Assembly: GCA_038228695.1 (NCBI GenBank)
Contig: JBBRPA010000010.1
Coordinates: 8,939 to 72,938 of the forward strand
Reading direction: 5' to 3'
Source: DASVRZ01 sp038228695
GTDB taxonomy: Bacteria; Verrucomicrobiota; Verrucomicrobiia; Chthoniobacterales; DASVRZ01
DNA: 64,000 nt
How positions within the stretch are numbered: the first letter of the stretch is position 1; each line of letters starts with the position of its first letter. Shown here piece by piece: positions 41,040 through 49,767 of the stretch. The notes under the pieces were generated by a model. It ran no database searches, had not been told where the DNA came from, and was given only the letters and a program-made list of their open reading frames with translations. The translations under genes and the position numbers were made by a program.

Positions 41040-42061
41040 CCTGCTACTTCGGCCAGTTCGCGCGGGGATTCAACTCGGCGAAGATCAATAGCGGGCGATT
41101 TCGCGTCGTCATACCGGGCTCGGTAGCCGACGATAGTAATGAGGCCGCCGAGGATGAAGATGGCTGCTCCGGTGGCGACGTGGGCAGTAGCTACATCCGC
41201 CGCCTTGTTACTCCAGATGGTCCAAGCGCCGAGGCCGATCTGGACAAAAATGAGCAGCGGCCAAACCACGGCCCACTTCTTTAGGACACCGCCTGCGCGA
41301 TAAAGTCGGAAACAGAACCATGGAATGGCTAGACCGAGACTGTAAGCGATGAGGCGGTGGATGAATTGCAGGGAGATCAGGGCGGCAGAGGTCTCGGGCT
41401 GATTTTTTGCAATGCGCACGGTGTTGATCTGCTCAATGCTTGCGGCGTCCAACGGGGGGAGCACTTTACCGTAAGCGGATGGAAAATCCGGAATGGAAAG
41501 TCCAGCGTGCGCATGCCTCATGGTGGCGGCGACGGCCATATTAACAAAAATGAGGGCGGTCAGGATGAGCGCTACGCCCCGGAAGTTTTTCGACGGGTCG
41601 CGGGACAGATCGGAAGTTTTCCACCAGTTCGAAGTGGCGAGTGCGATAAAAGCCGTCAGAAGCAGAAAAGACTGAGCAAGGCAGCCGTGAAAAATGCCGA
41701 TCTGATCTTTCATCAGGTTCACTCGAAGTCCGCCAAGCACGCCTTGAAGAATGACCGTTAAGACAGCCACAACCCCGACGCGTTTCAGCCATGTCCGTTT
41801 CTCGGAAATCCAAAGCCAAACGCAAAGAGTGACAGTTAGAAAGCCAACGGTCGAGGCAATGAGACGATGCAGATGCTCATGAAAAATCCCGCCGACCCAC
41901 ATGGAAAACGGAAAGAGAAACATATTGTAGCCGTAGGTGGTTGGCCAGTCGGGAACGGACATGCCAACGCCTTTGCTGGTGACGAGGCCGCCGGAAAAAA
42001 TCAGCACGAAGGTAGATATCGCTAGGAGAAAACCAAACCGGTGGAGCATTTTCGATTTCAT
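41036..42061 (-). CDS. ctaA: Heme A synthase (COX15/CtaA)
   Basis: 341 residues from the ATG at 42061 (MKSKMLHRFGF). Eight membrane helices in two similar halves with the heme-ligand histidines: FHEHLHRLIAS, IFHGCLAQS, FIHRLIAYSLG and TAHVATGAA. The N-terminal helix carries SGGLVTSKGVGMSVPDWPTTY, a family signature. It oxidises the methyl group of heme O to make heme A for the aa3 oxidase encoded in the same run. It lies downstream of coxB and overlaps ctaB. Confidence 0.95.
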   Translation of the reverse strand: MKSKMLHRFGFLLAISTFVLIFSGGLVTSKGVGMSVPDWPTTYGYNMFLFPFSMWVGGIFHEHLHRLIASTVGFLTVTLCVWLWISEKRTWLKRVGVVAVLTVILQGVLGGLRVNLMKDQIGIFHGCLAQSFLLLTAFIALATSNWWKTSDLSRDPSKNFRGVALILTALIFVNMAVAATMRHAHAGLSIPDFPSAYGKVLPPLDAASIEQINTVRIAKNQPETSAALISLQFIHRLIAYSLGLAIPWFCFRLYRAGGVLKKWAVVWPLLIFVQIGLGAWTIWSNKAADVATAHVATGAAIFILGGLITIVGYRARYDDAKSPAIDLRRVESPRELAEVAG

Positions 42062-42123
42062 GATAAGGAATAAACGACAGTCCAACCTAGGTTACGCCGC
42101 CACCGGCGCATCGGATGGAAGAA

Positions 42124-42948
42124 CTACAAGGTCGCTGGATGTTCCGATTGGAGGGACACTGTCTTCGGGGCAACCGTTCCAGCATCCGCCGCGACGGGAA
42201 GCTTCGGAACCGCCGCCTGAATCCACGAGTCGAAATCGGCCTGCGGTTCGACCGTGACAAGCGCCTTCATGGAGTAATGCCCGGACCCGCAAAGCTGGCC
42301 ACAGATCACTTCGTAATCGCCCTGCACAATCGGCGTGAACCAGATCGGAATGAGGGAGCCAGGGATGGCGTCGTGAGCAATGCGCATACTGGGCATGGCG
42401 AAATTATGAATAACATCCTTGGAACTAACTTCCACAATCACTGGGCGATTGACCGGAACGCGCATAGAACCGGTGGTGACGATATCGTCTTTGGCGGAGA
42501 CATCGGTTTTGTCGATCCCGAGAGGATTCGACGCGCTAATGAGTTCATTGTGGCGCTTACCGTAAACGCCATCGGCACCGGGATACCAAAAGTTCCAGAT
42601 AAATTGTTGGCCATAAACCCGGACCATAGTCGCGCCTTTTTTCGGGAACTCATTAACGCGGGTGGACCAGATCGGGAGCGCAAAACCGAGCAGAAGCACG
42701 GCCTCGACGATGACGACCGACACCTCGATGTGTGTGGAAAGTTTGGTTTTGACGCCGTGATAACTGGCCTTCGGATTCCGCGATTTGTGAAAGCGGAACA
42801 GGGTGAAGATGAAAAATGAAATCCAGCCGATAAACAGCACCGCCATCAGCCAATGGGCGAATTCGAGCATGTTGTCGATAAGCGGAGCGTGCTCGGAGGC
42901 GGCTGCCGGTTGGCCAAGAAGTTCGTTGATGAGTGCTAGGGTCGTCAT
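42124..42948 (-). CDS. coxB: Cytochrome c oxidase subunit II (CuA)
   Basis: 274 residues. Two membrane helices (about 28-52 and 75-97) and a periplasmic cupredoxin domain with all CuA ligands: His181 (IHNFAMP), Cys216 and Cys220 (CGQLCGSGH), His224 and Met227. The Trp-rich electron-entry patch is FIWNFWYPGADG. There is no C-terminal cytochrome c domain, so electrons must come from a separate cytochrome c. The N-terminus lacks an obvious cleaved signal. Followed by ctaA; preceded by two small membrane-protein genes. Confidence 0.96.
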   Translation of the reverse strand: MTTLALINELLGQPAAASEHAPLIDNMLEFAHWLMAVLFIGWISFFIFTLFRFHKSRNPKASYHGVKTKLSTHIEVSVVIVEAVLLLGFALPIWSTRVNEFPKKGATMVRVYGQQFIWNFWYPGADGVYGKRHNELISASNPLGIDKTDVSAKDDIVTTGSMRVPVNRPVIVEVSSKDVIHNFAMPSMRIAHDAIPGSLIPIWFTPIVQGDYEVICGQLCGSGHYSMKALVTVEPQADFDSWIQAAVPKLPVAADAGTVAPKTVSLQSEHPATL

Positions 42949-42970
42949 TTTGGAAAAGGAAAACAGTCAA

Positions 42971-43228
42971 TCAGGGCTGGTTTTCAGCGGTCGCGAGGTA
43001 GGCGAGCTCCGCATGGCCGGGCTCAGGATTTTTTTGTTTGCTGATGAGGTAGAAGAAGAAACTGCCCACGCCGCAGAGGGCGATGCCAATTGTTCCAAGG
43101 AGGAACAAGATCGCCAGAGTCATGCCTTTGGTTTCTGGCGAATCGGGAGCCGTGAAACAGACCGGACACGCCTCGGCTGTTTTGGCGAGAAGCAGGAGAG
43201 CGGTTGCTAAGATGGCTCGGGTCTTCAT
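42971..43228 (-). CDS. Small membrane protein of the oxidase cluster with CPVCF motif
   Basis: 85 residues. N-terminal signal sequence or helix (TRAILATALLLLAKTAEA) followed at once by CPVCF, then a second helix (about 38-63, MTLAILFLLGTIGIALCGVG). The Cys-x-x-Cys just after the probable cleavage site would face the periplasm and could bind a metal or take part in thiol chemistry. No family recognised. Its place between subunit IV and subunit II genes suggests a role in oxidase assembly. Confidence 0.75.
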   Translation of the reverse strand: MKTRAILATALLLLAKTAEACPVCFTAPDSPETKGMTLAILFLLGTIGIALCGVGSFFFYLISKQKNPEPGHAELAYLATAENQP

Positions 43229-43229
43229 A

Positions 43230-43433
43230 TTAGAGAATAATTTTCCGGGTTTTGCGCGAAAACCAGAATCCGTAAACGATCAATCCCACGCTGGCAATTG
43301 CGGAACCGACACCGAAAAGGAGCGAGGCCAGTTCTTGGTTCTGTTGGTAACTATTGAATCCAAAAACACCAAGTCCAGCACTGAGCAAGATGGAAACGGC
43401 GATGAAGAAAAAGTGGAAACCTCGGAGTGACAT
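43230..43433 (-). CDS. Small two-helix membrane protein of the oxidase cluster
   Basis: 67 residues with two hydrophobic helices (about 7-25 and 36-56) and a basic C-terminus (FSRKTRKIIL). No cysteines or histidines in the core. It lies 1 bp before the CPVCF protein gene and 4 bp after the subunit IV gene, so it is clearly in the operon. Possibly an extra small oxidase subunit. No family recognised. Confidence 0.7.
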   Translation of the reverse strand: MSLRGFHFFFIAVSILLSAGLGVFGFNSYQQNQELASLLFGVGSAIASVGLIVYGFWFSRKTRKIIL

Positions 43434-43437
43434 GATT

Positions 43438-43785
43438 TTATTTCAGGTGGATCGGGTCGAAGATGGCCAGACCGGTGAGCGCAAACAATACGATGCAGAA
43501 AAAAATGGTCATTACGATGACGCGATAGATGGTGCTCTTTTCGGAGTTCAAATGCATGAAAATCGCGGCGACGAATCCAACTTTGATCGTGGCGACAATC
43601 ATGGCGATGATGATGTTGCGCCCTTGGGATCCGAAATCGACGTAGGAAAGCAGAACAGTAATGACCGTTCCGACAAGAAGAATACCACCAACGGCAAGAT
43701 AGGTTTTAATGTGCGCGGCGACATGGGCCGCATCATCGTGGGCGTGTTCGGCGACTTCGGCGGTGTGGGTGGTTAGTTCACTCAT
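43438..43785 (-). CDS. Cytochrome c oxidase subunit IV (prokaryotic, caa3-type)
   Basis: 115 residues. A His/Asp/Ala-rich N-terminus (AEVAEHAHDDAAHVAAHIKT) precedes three membrane helices; the central one contains MIVATIKVGFVAAIFMHL, the COX4_pro signature. This small subunit stabilises the I/III core in bacterial oxidases. Encoded 6 bp after subunit III. The His-rich tail, shared in style with subunit I's tail, might bind copper, which is speculative. Confidence 0.9.
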   Translation of the reverse strand: MSELTTHTAEVAEHAHDDAAHVAAHIKTYLAVGGILLVGTVITVLLSYVDFGSQGRNIIIAMIVATIKVGFVAAIFMHLNSEKSTIYRVIVMTIFFCIVLFALTGLAIFDPIHLK

Positions 43786-43791
43786 AGCGGG

Positions 43792-44736
43792 TTACAATAG
43801 GTAGAAGATCGGGAAGGCAAAAATCCAAACGAGATCGACAAAATGCCAGAACAAGCCGGCAACTTCGATACGATTGGCGAGATGCTCCGGGTTCTTTTTG
43901 TAAAGTGCGGCACCCGGGAAAAGAAAATAGAGAAAAATCAGAATGCCGCCGAGGACGTGCAGTCCATGGAGTCCGGTGATAGTGAAATATACCGCAAAAA
44001 ACGAACTGTGCTTCGGCTCAAAAGCTGAGGCCCAGCGGACGTCTTCTTTCTTGACCTCTGCGAGCAGATTTTTCTCGATCAATTCGTGCTCAAGTTTCTC
44101 GGCTTCTTCCTTCTTCCCAGCTTTTTCGGCCGCTTCAAAGGTTTGCCATTGTGCCTCGCCGGGACGACCGCGAGGGATGAAATGCGGACGATCATTGGCT
44201 GGATCGGTCGGGTTCGCATTGATCGGATCGAGGAGAACGAGGAAATGGTCTTCGGTCTCGCCCTCGAGATGGCCAGTGATTTCGTAGCGGGGCGCGAGGC
44301 CTTTTTTGGCCATGTGCTCGTTGCCGAGGTAACGCTCGTATTTCTCGACCGCCTCCGGTTTAATGTAGGCACCGAAGTGATGGAATTTATCCGGGTATTC
44401 GTAACCTAGTTTAACCGCTAGAAAAATAATGCCACAGAGGATCGTGATCGCCATGTAAAGACGATACATGTTGAATTTTCTCATCTTTAGCGAGGCCCAG
44501 GCCATGACCACGGTGACCGAGGAAAGGATGAGAATCGCTGTGTTCATGGTGCCCACGGGGACGTTGAGCAAACCGTGCGGCCAGAGGCCCGGAGTGGCTC
44601 CCATACGCAGGAACACATAGGAAGAAAACAATCCGCCGAAGAGCATGACTTCAGAGGCTAGAAAGAGCCAGATGCCGATTTTGGCGCTATAAAGACCCGT
44701 ATCGGGGCGGGCAGTGACGGTATAAGGAATTTCCAT
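43792..44736 (-). CDS. Cytochrome c oxidase subunit III with large hydrophilic insert
   Basis: 314 residues. Five-helix COX3 core: helices near 22-42, 62-82, 92-110, 247-272 and 290-312, with KIGIWLFLASEVMLFGGLFS, FTITGLHGLHVLGG and GLFWHFVDLVWIFAFPIFYL. Between helices 3 and 4 there is a polar insert of about 115 residues (122-238), rich in Glu/Lys and partly coiled-coil (AAEKAGKKEEAEKLEHELIE). Ordinary subunits III lack this. The insert would stand outside the membrane and could bind another protein. Located between subunits I and IV. Confidence 0.94.
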   Translation of the reverse strand: MEIPYTVTARPDTGLYSAKIGIWLFLASEVMLFGGLFSSYVFLRMGATPGLWPHGLLNVPVGTMNTAILILSSVTVVMAWASLKMRKFNMYRLYMAITILCGIIFLAVKLGYEYPDKFHHFGAYIKPEAVEKYERYLGNEHMAKKGLAPRYEITGHLEGETEDHFLVLLDPINANPTDPANDRPHFIPRGRPGEAQWQTFEAAEKAGKKEEAEKLEHELIEKNLLAEVKKEDVRWASAFEPKHSSFFAVYFTITGLHGLHVLGGILIFLYFLFPGAALYKKNPEHLANRIEVAGLFWHFVDLVWIFAFPIFYLL

Positions 44737-44756
44737 GGGTTACGACAAAAGGACGT

Positions 44757-46631
44757 TTAGATGTTTGGTTCCCACTGCGGCGAGAAATCGCGCGGCGCAC
44801 CGGGGACGCTGTATTCGTTCGGTCCGCGATAAGCGGCAACGGGTTTCGTAAAATTACCGTGAGGCGGAGGCGTGGGCGTATTCCACTCGAGAGTGGTCGC
44901 ATTCCATGGGTTATCACCGCACTTTTTGCCGATGAAAATACTCGAGAAGAAATTCCAGATGAAGGGCAATTGGAAAATCATCAAGCCGAAAGCGGCCATC
45001 GTGATTGCCACATTGAGGTGGAGCACTGGCTTCGCGAGCTCATAGCTAGCGCCGCCATCATACCAACGGCGGTGCATCCCCGCCATCCCCTGCAGGAACA
45101 TCGGCATGAAGATTCCGTTCATACAGATGAGAGAACCGAAGAAGTGAATTTTGCCCCAGAATTCACTCATCTTTCGACCGGTCGCCTTCGGGAACCAATA
45201 ATAAATTCCGGCAAAAATCGCGAAAAGAGTACCCGGAGCCACCACGTAATGGAAATGGCCTATAACATAGTAGGTGTCGTGCAACTGCAACACGATCGAG
45301 TTAAACGCGAGTGGAATACCCGTTAGACCGCCAATGCCGAACATCGGAAGCCATGCAGTCGCGAAACACATCGGCGTATTGAAGCGGATCGACCCGCCCC
45401 AGTATGAGATGAGCAAGGCCGTGACAATAATGACCGACGGCACGGAGATCAAAACGGTTGTCGTCTGGAAAAACGCGGCCACTTTTTGACCCATTCCGGT
45501 GAGATACATGTGGTGGGCCCAAACCACGAAGGAGAGGATGCCCACGGAAACTGCCGAATAAACCAGCGACTTGTAGCTCCAGAGCGGCTTGCGAGTGTTG
45601 TTGGAGATAATTTCCGCAACAATACCGATACCAGGGAGAATCAAGACATAGACCTCTGGATGCCCGAGAAACCAGAAAAGATGCTGCCAAAGAAGGACGC
45701 TGCCACCGCCGCTCTTCGCGAGGGGCAAGCCATTCACGACCAATCCGTCCGGCGAGAAGAAACTCGTGTGGAAAACGCGATCCATCAATTGCATGACAGC
45801 TGCCGCCTCGAGGGGAGGAAAAGCGAGGAGGAGAATGTAAGCCGTCACGAGCATCGCCCAGCAGAAAAAGGGCATCCGCATCCAAGTCATTCCCGGGGCA
45901 CGCAATTGAATAATGGTGGTAATGAAGTTCACCGAGCCGAGTAACGAAGAGGTGATCAGGAAAACCATCGAAATCAGCCAGATAGATTGTCCGGTCAAGG
46001 CGATCGGCCACGTCATCGGAATGCCGAGCGTTCCAGGCATGTCACCGATCACCGAGAGGGGAGCGTAAGATGTCCACCCCCCTTTCGCTGTTCCACCTGG
46101 CATAAAGAAACTCGCCATCATGAGGACGCCACCAAGGAAGAAGGACCAATAACTCGCCATGTTCAGCTTGGGAAAGCTCATGTCTGGCGCTCCGATTTGC
46201 AGAGGCACTACGTAATTACCAAACGCCGCAAAAGCCACCGGCACGACGCCAAGGAAAATCATCACCGTGCCATGCATCGCGCCGAGCGAATTATAAAAAT
46301 CGGGCGCCATCACCCCGCCCGGCATGAAGGCTTTGCCAACAATATCCTGAAGCCAAAGACCCACGAACGGGATTTGCTTACCCGGATAGGCCAATTGATA
46401 GCGCATCAGGATCACCATCACGAAACCGAGGAAGAGGAAAATCAACCCGGTGACCAAATACTGCATGCCGATCATTTTATGGTCGGTCGAGAAAACGTAC
46501 TTTGACCAAAAACCGGGGTTGTAATGGTCGTGTTCGTCGTGGGCATCGTGCGACTCGTGATGCGGAACGTCGTGATGATGGGTCTTGGCCGGTCCACCGG
46601 CCAGAGAGGCTTCGTTCGCTGGATTATTCAT
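44757..46631 (-). CDS. coxA: Cytochrome c oxidase subunit I (heme-copper, A-type)
   Basis: 624 residues, twelve helices. Heme a ligands His120 (GAMHGTVMIF) and His461; heme a3 ligand His459 (VIGHFHYVVAPG); CuB ligands His324 in the cross-linked FLGHPEVYVLILPG (His324/Tyr328) and His373-His374 (WAHHMYLTGM). The GHPEVY motif with Glu marks type A1 oxidases with a D-channel. The N-terminal 36 residues are His/Asp-rich (KTHHHDVPHHESHDAHDEHD), not part of the core. First gene of the run; the 256-bp gap upstream should hold the promoter. It reduces O2 to water and pumps protons. Confidence 0.97.
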   Translation of the reverse strand: MNNPANEASLAGGPAKTHHHDVPHHESHDAHDEHDHYNPGFWSKYVFSTDHKMIGMQYLVTGLIFLFLGFVMVILMRYQLAYPGKQIPFVGLWLQDIVGKAFMPGGVMAPDFYNSLGAMHGTVMIFLGVVPVAFAAFGNYVVPLQIGAPDMSFPKLNMASYWSFFLGGVLMMASFFMPGGTAKGGWTSYAPLSVIGDMPGTLGIPMTWPIALTGQSIWLISMVFLITSSLLGSVNFITTIIQLRAPGMTWMRMPFFCWAMLVTAYILLLAFPPLEAAAVMQLMDRVFHTSFFSPDGLVVNGLPLAKSGGGSVLLWQHLFWFLGHPEVYVLILPGIGIVAEIISNNTRKPLWSYKSLVYSAVSVGILSFVVWAHHMYLTGMGQKVAAFFQTTTVLISVPSVIIVTALLISYWGGSIRFNTPMCFATAWLPMFGIGGLTGIPLAFNSIVLQLHDTYYVIGHFHYVVAPGTLFAIFAGIYYWFPKATGRKMSEFWGKIHFFGSLICMNGIFMPMFLQGMAGMHRRWYDGGASYELAKPVLHLNVAITMAAFGLMIFQLPFIWNFFSSIFIGKKCGDNPWNATTLEWNTPTPPPHGNFTKPVAAYRGPNEYSVPGAPRDFSPQWEPNI

Positions 46632-46887
46632 TCAGTAGGTTGTTGGAGAAAAAGTTTGAAAGTATTAGAAAAACTTATCTTCGACGAATTTTACAATACA
46701 AACCGCCGAAGGCAAAGGTTCTTTTAGGGATTTTCGCTGGCGGATGCAAATTGGATTATTAAAAAAGGTGTGGAGGTTTTATTTAAGGACGCCTCCCGGT
46801 CAAAAGAGTCATCAAATGGTCGTCATCGCACACTTTTCGCTCTAGTAATGCTGGACGAATCGCGGGTTAAAACGAAAATACGCCCTT
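46632..46887. other. Intergenic region upstream of the oxidase run and the antiporter gene
   Basis: 256 bp between divergent genes, locally A+T-rich (about 46660-46760). It must hold promoters for both, but I could not fix a convincing -35/-10 pair. No gene seen. Confidence 0.6.
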
Positions 46888-48420
46888 ATGAAGTTTTCGC
46901 CAATCCTGATCCTTCTCATTGCCAGTATTGTTCTGACCCAATCCGCTTTCGCTGCCAGCGACCCGACGGCTGCCGGCGGCGTCCGGTTTCCCCTCCCCCT
47001 CGACTCTTACGGCGATGCCGATCGGTCGAGCCTGGTCGAAATTCTTCGTCACCGGGTGGAAGTGGACCCTTTCAACCTCGTGGCGACGATCATTTTCGTG
47101 CTTGCGATCTGCCACACGTTCCTCGCGGCCAAGTTTACCCACATTTCCCACCGGTGGCGGGACGAGCATGAGGCAAAGGTGCGGGCGCAAGAAGCGGCAT
47201 CAGGCGACAGGCCAATCGCTCTCTCGAAGAAAAGCGTCTCTTTCAAGGCCGAGATCATGCATTTTCTCGGGGAGGTAGAGGCCATTTTTGGCATCTGGGT
47301 GGTCCCTTTGCTGGTGGCATTTACTTTCTTCAAGGGATGGCCGACGGCGGAGCATTATCTTAGCCACGGGGTGGTGTTTACCGAGCCGATGTTTGTGGTG
47401 ATCATTATGTGCATCGCCGCGACGCGTCCGGTGCTGCGCTTTGCGGAGCGGTGCCTGAGTGTGATCGCGAGTCTCGGCGGACGTAAACCGGCCGCCTGGT
47501 GGCTCTCGATTCTGACCGTCGGACCGATTCTCGGTTCATTTATTACCGAACCGGCAGCGATGACGATCTGCGCGTTGCTCTTGGCGCGGCAGTTTTTTGA
47601 TCTCGAGCCGAGCGTGAAGTTCCGCTACGCCACGCTAGGGCTGCTCTTTGTAAACGTGTCCGTCGGCGGCACACTGACCCATTTTGCTGCGCCTCCGGTG
47701 CTAATGGTCGCCTCGAAATGGAGTTGGGACACGACGTTTATGCTCACCCATTTTGGCTGGAAAGCAGTCATCGGAATTATCGGTGCCAATCTCGTCTATT
47801 TTGCCGCCTTTTTTCGGGAATTTAGCTCGCTGCAACTCGCAGAAAGCGCCGAAAGCCAGCCCGTCGAGTGGAGCGATCGCACGGATTCCGTGCCGGCTTG
47901 GGTCACGATTATACACCTTGGTTTTTTGGGCTGGACGGTCTTCACGGCGCATTATCCGTCACTTTTCGTAGGAGGCTTTTTCTTCTTCCTCGCATTTACC
48001 GCGGCCACTGAGCACCACCAAAACCCGCTCAGCCTCCGTCCGGCACTGCTCGTTGGATTCTTCCTTGGCGGCTTGGTGGTTCACGGCGGATTGCAAGGGT
48101 GGTGGATCGCGCCGGTTCTGTCCCGATTGGGAGAAACACCGCTGCTTCTGAGCGCGATCGGGCTGACGGCATTCAACGACAACGCTGCCATTACCTACCT
48201 TGCCACGCTCGTGCCTACCTTCTCCGATGCGCTCAAATACGCGGTCGTTGCGGGAGCAGTCATCGGCGGTGGTTTGACCGTTATTGCCAATGCCCCGAAC
48301 CCCGCCGGCCAGTCCATTTTGTCGTGCTACTTCAAGGACGGAGTCTCGCCGATTGGCCTCCTCCTTGGGTCCTTGATTCCGACCGCCATCATGGCCCTTT
48401 GTTTCCTCTACCTGCCCTGA
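46888..48420 (+). CDS. Putative Na+/H+ antiporter
   Basis: 510 residues. A cleavable-looking N-terminal signal (ILILLIASIVLTQSAFA) and a periplasmic stretch precede about eleven membrane helices. Motifs of the Na_H_antiporter (PF07399-type) group: GSFITEPAAMTICALLLARQ, FVNVSVGGTLTHFAAPPVLM and LTAFNDNAAITYLATLVPTF, which hold the polar and acidic residues expected for ion exchange. It would couple proton and sodium gradients, fitting a position divergent from the proton-pumping oxidase. Ends 13 bp inside the convergent amidohydrolase gene. Confidence 0.88.
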   Translation: MKFSPILILLIASIVLTQSAFAASDPTAAGGVRFPLPLDSYGDADRSSLVEILRHRVEVDPFNLVATIIFVLAICHTFLAAKFTHISHRWRDEHEAKVRAQEAASGDRPIALSKKSVSFKAEIMHFLGEVEAIFGIWVVPLLVAFTFFKGWPTAEHYLSHGVVFTEPMFVVIIMCIAATRPVLRFAERCLSVIASLGGRKPAAWWLSILTVGPILGSFITEPAAMTICALLLARQFFDLEPSVKFRYATLGLLFVNVSVGGTLTHFAAPPVLMVASKWSWDTTFMLTHFGWKAVIGIIGANLVYFAAFFREFSSLQLAESAESQPVEWSDRTDSVPAWVTIIHLGFLGWTVFTAHYPSLFVGGFFFFLAFTAATEHHQNPLSLRPALLVGFFLGGLVVHGGLQGWWIAPVLSRLGETPLLLSAIGLTAFNDNAAITYLATLVPTFSDALKYAVVAGAVIGGGLTVIANAPNPAGQSILSCYFKDGVSPIGLLLGSLIPTAIMALCFLYLP

Positions 48421-49655
48421 TTCTGGATCCAAACGATTGCTTTGTCGGCTAGCCGGTCAAGCGCCACCACCGATTGGCGAATGTGATCCTCCTTCGTATC
48501 CTCGATTTTGTTGTGACTGATTCCGTGCAGACTTTGGACAAATAACATGACCGTTGGCACCCCGGCGCGGGCCACTTCCGCCGCATCGTGCAACGGGCCC
48601 GACGGCATCCGATGGGTCGTCGTTACCGTCTCGCCTACCGCCGCCTCGCAGAGCGCGATTAACTCCGGATGAAACGGCATGGGCTCGATTTGCCAAAGCC
48701 GCTCCCAGGTCACCGTCACCCCACCCTCCGCTGCAAATCTCTCGCTCGCCTCTTTCGCCTCCGCCAGCATCGCCGCCAGAGATTCGGCATCGAGGTGACG
48801 TTGATCGAGCGTGATCCGACACGTCTCCACCACACTCGTCACAATTCCCGGCTGCGTTGTGCAACTCCCAATCGTGCAAACCCCGCCGTGCCGCTCCGCA
48901 ATCGCGTAAATTTCCGAACTCATCTTCGCTGCCGACAGAAACGCATCCTTTCGCCGGTTCATCGGCGTGCTCCCCGAGTGGGCAGCCTGACCGTGAAAAG
49001 TGATCGCATGCCGCTCGACGCCAAACGTCCCGAGCACCGTTCCCAGCGGTAAATCCAAATCCAGCAACACTGGACCCTGCTCGATGTGCAACTCCAGATA
49101 CGCCGCTGCGTGAGCTAGTTCCGCACCCGACTCCTTCACGCGCTCCAGATCGATCCCATGTGCGCGCAACGCTTCCGGCAAAGACACACCCGTTTTGTCA
49201 CTCAATCCCCGCGCCTCCTCCAGATCCAGTGCTCCCGAGCACGCCGACGAACCGAACAAACTCTTCCCAAAGCGCGCTCCCTCCTCGTCCGCCCAATCCA
49301 CTAACCGCACCGTCACCGGCGGGCGGCCATGGTATTCAGTGTGAATCCTTCGCAGCACCTCCAGACCAGCTAGCACATTGAGACAACCATCCAGCCAGCC
49401 CCCATTTGGCACCGAATCCAAGTGACCGCCGATCAGCAACGCCCGGTCCGATTCCCCGCGCAGCGTCGTCCAGAGATTTCCGGCGGCGTCCTGATGTATC
49501 TCCACGGGCAACCCGGCCAGTTTATTTTTCAAAAAATCCCGCGCGGCCACCCATCGATCAGTAAAGGCCACGCGCTGCGCCCCGTTTTCGTCACCAGTCA
49601 ATTCGCGGAGTTCCTTTAATTCGGCCACCGTGCGAGCGGGATCAAGTGTCGTCAT
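48408..49655 (-). CDS. M20-family Zn-dependent amidohydrolase (N-carbamoyl-L-amino acid hydrolase / allantoate amidohydrolase type)
   Basis: 415 residues from the ATG at 49655 (MTTLDPARTV). Metal ligands in order: GGHLDSVPNGG (His), GWLDGCLNVLAG (bridging Asp), DWADEEGARFG (Glu pair), YLELHIEQGP (His) and SLHGISHNKIEDT (His). The lid domain contains GQAAHSGSTPMNRRKDAFLS. The family removes carbamoyl or ureido groups from amino-acid-type substrates; the exact substrate cannot be told. A single gene, convergent with the antiporter, divergent from the GMC oxidoreductase. Confidence 0.9.
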   Translation of the reverse strand: MTTLDPARTVAELKELRELTGDENGAQRVAFTDRWVAARDFLKNKLAGLPVEIHQDAAGNLWTTLRGESDRALLIGGHLDSVPNGGWLDGCLNVLAGLEVLRRIHTEYHGRPPVTVRLVDWADEEGARFGKSLFGSSACSGALDLEEARGLSDKTGVSLPEALRAHGIDLERVKESGAELAHAAAYLELHIEQGPVLLDLDLPLGTVLGTFGVERHAITFHGQAAHSGSTPMNRRKDAFLSAAKMSSEIYAIAERHGGVCTIGSCTTQPGIVTSVVETCRITLDQRHLDAESLAAMLAEAKEASERFAAEGGVTVTWERLWQIEPMPFHPELIALCEAAVGETVTTTHRMPSGPLHDAAEVARAGVPTVMLFVQSLHGISHNKIEDTKEDHIRQSVVALDRLADKAIVWIQNQGR

Positions 49656-49767
49656 TCCCGTAACTGAAGCAGACAAACTTCCGCCCGCCAAGCACCCGTT
49701 CCTTTCTCAATATTTTCTCACGCTCCTCCTCGACGTATCGGTAATTCCCACCTATTTTTCGTAATTG

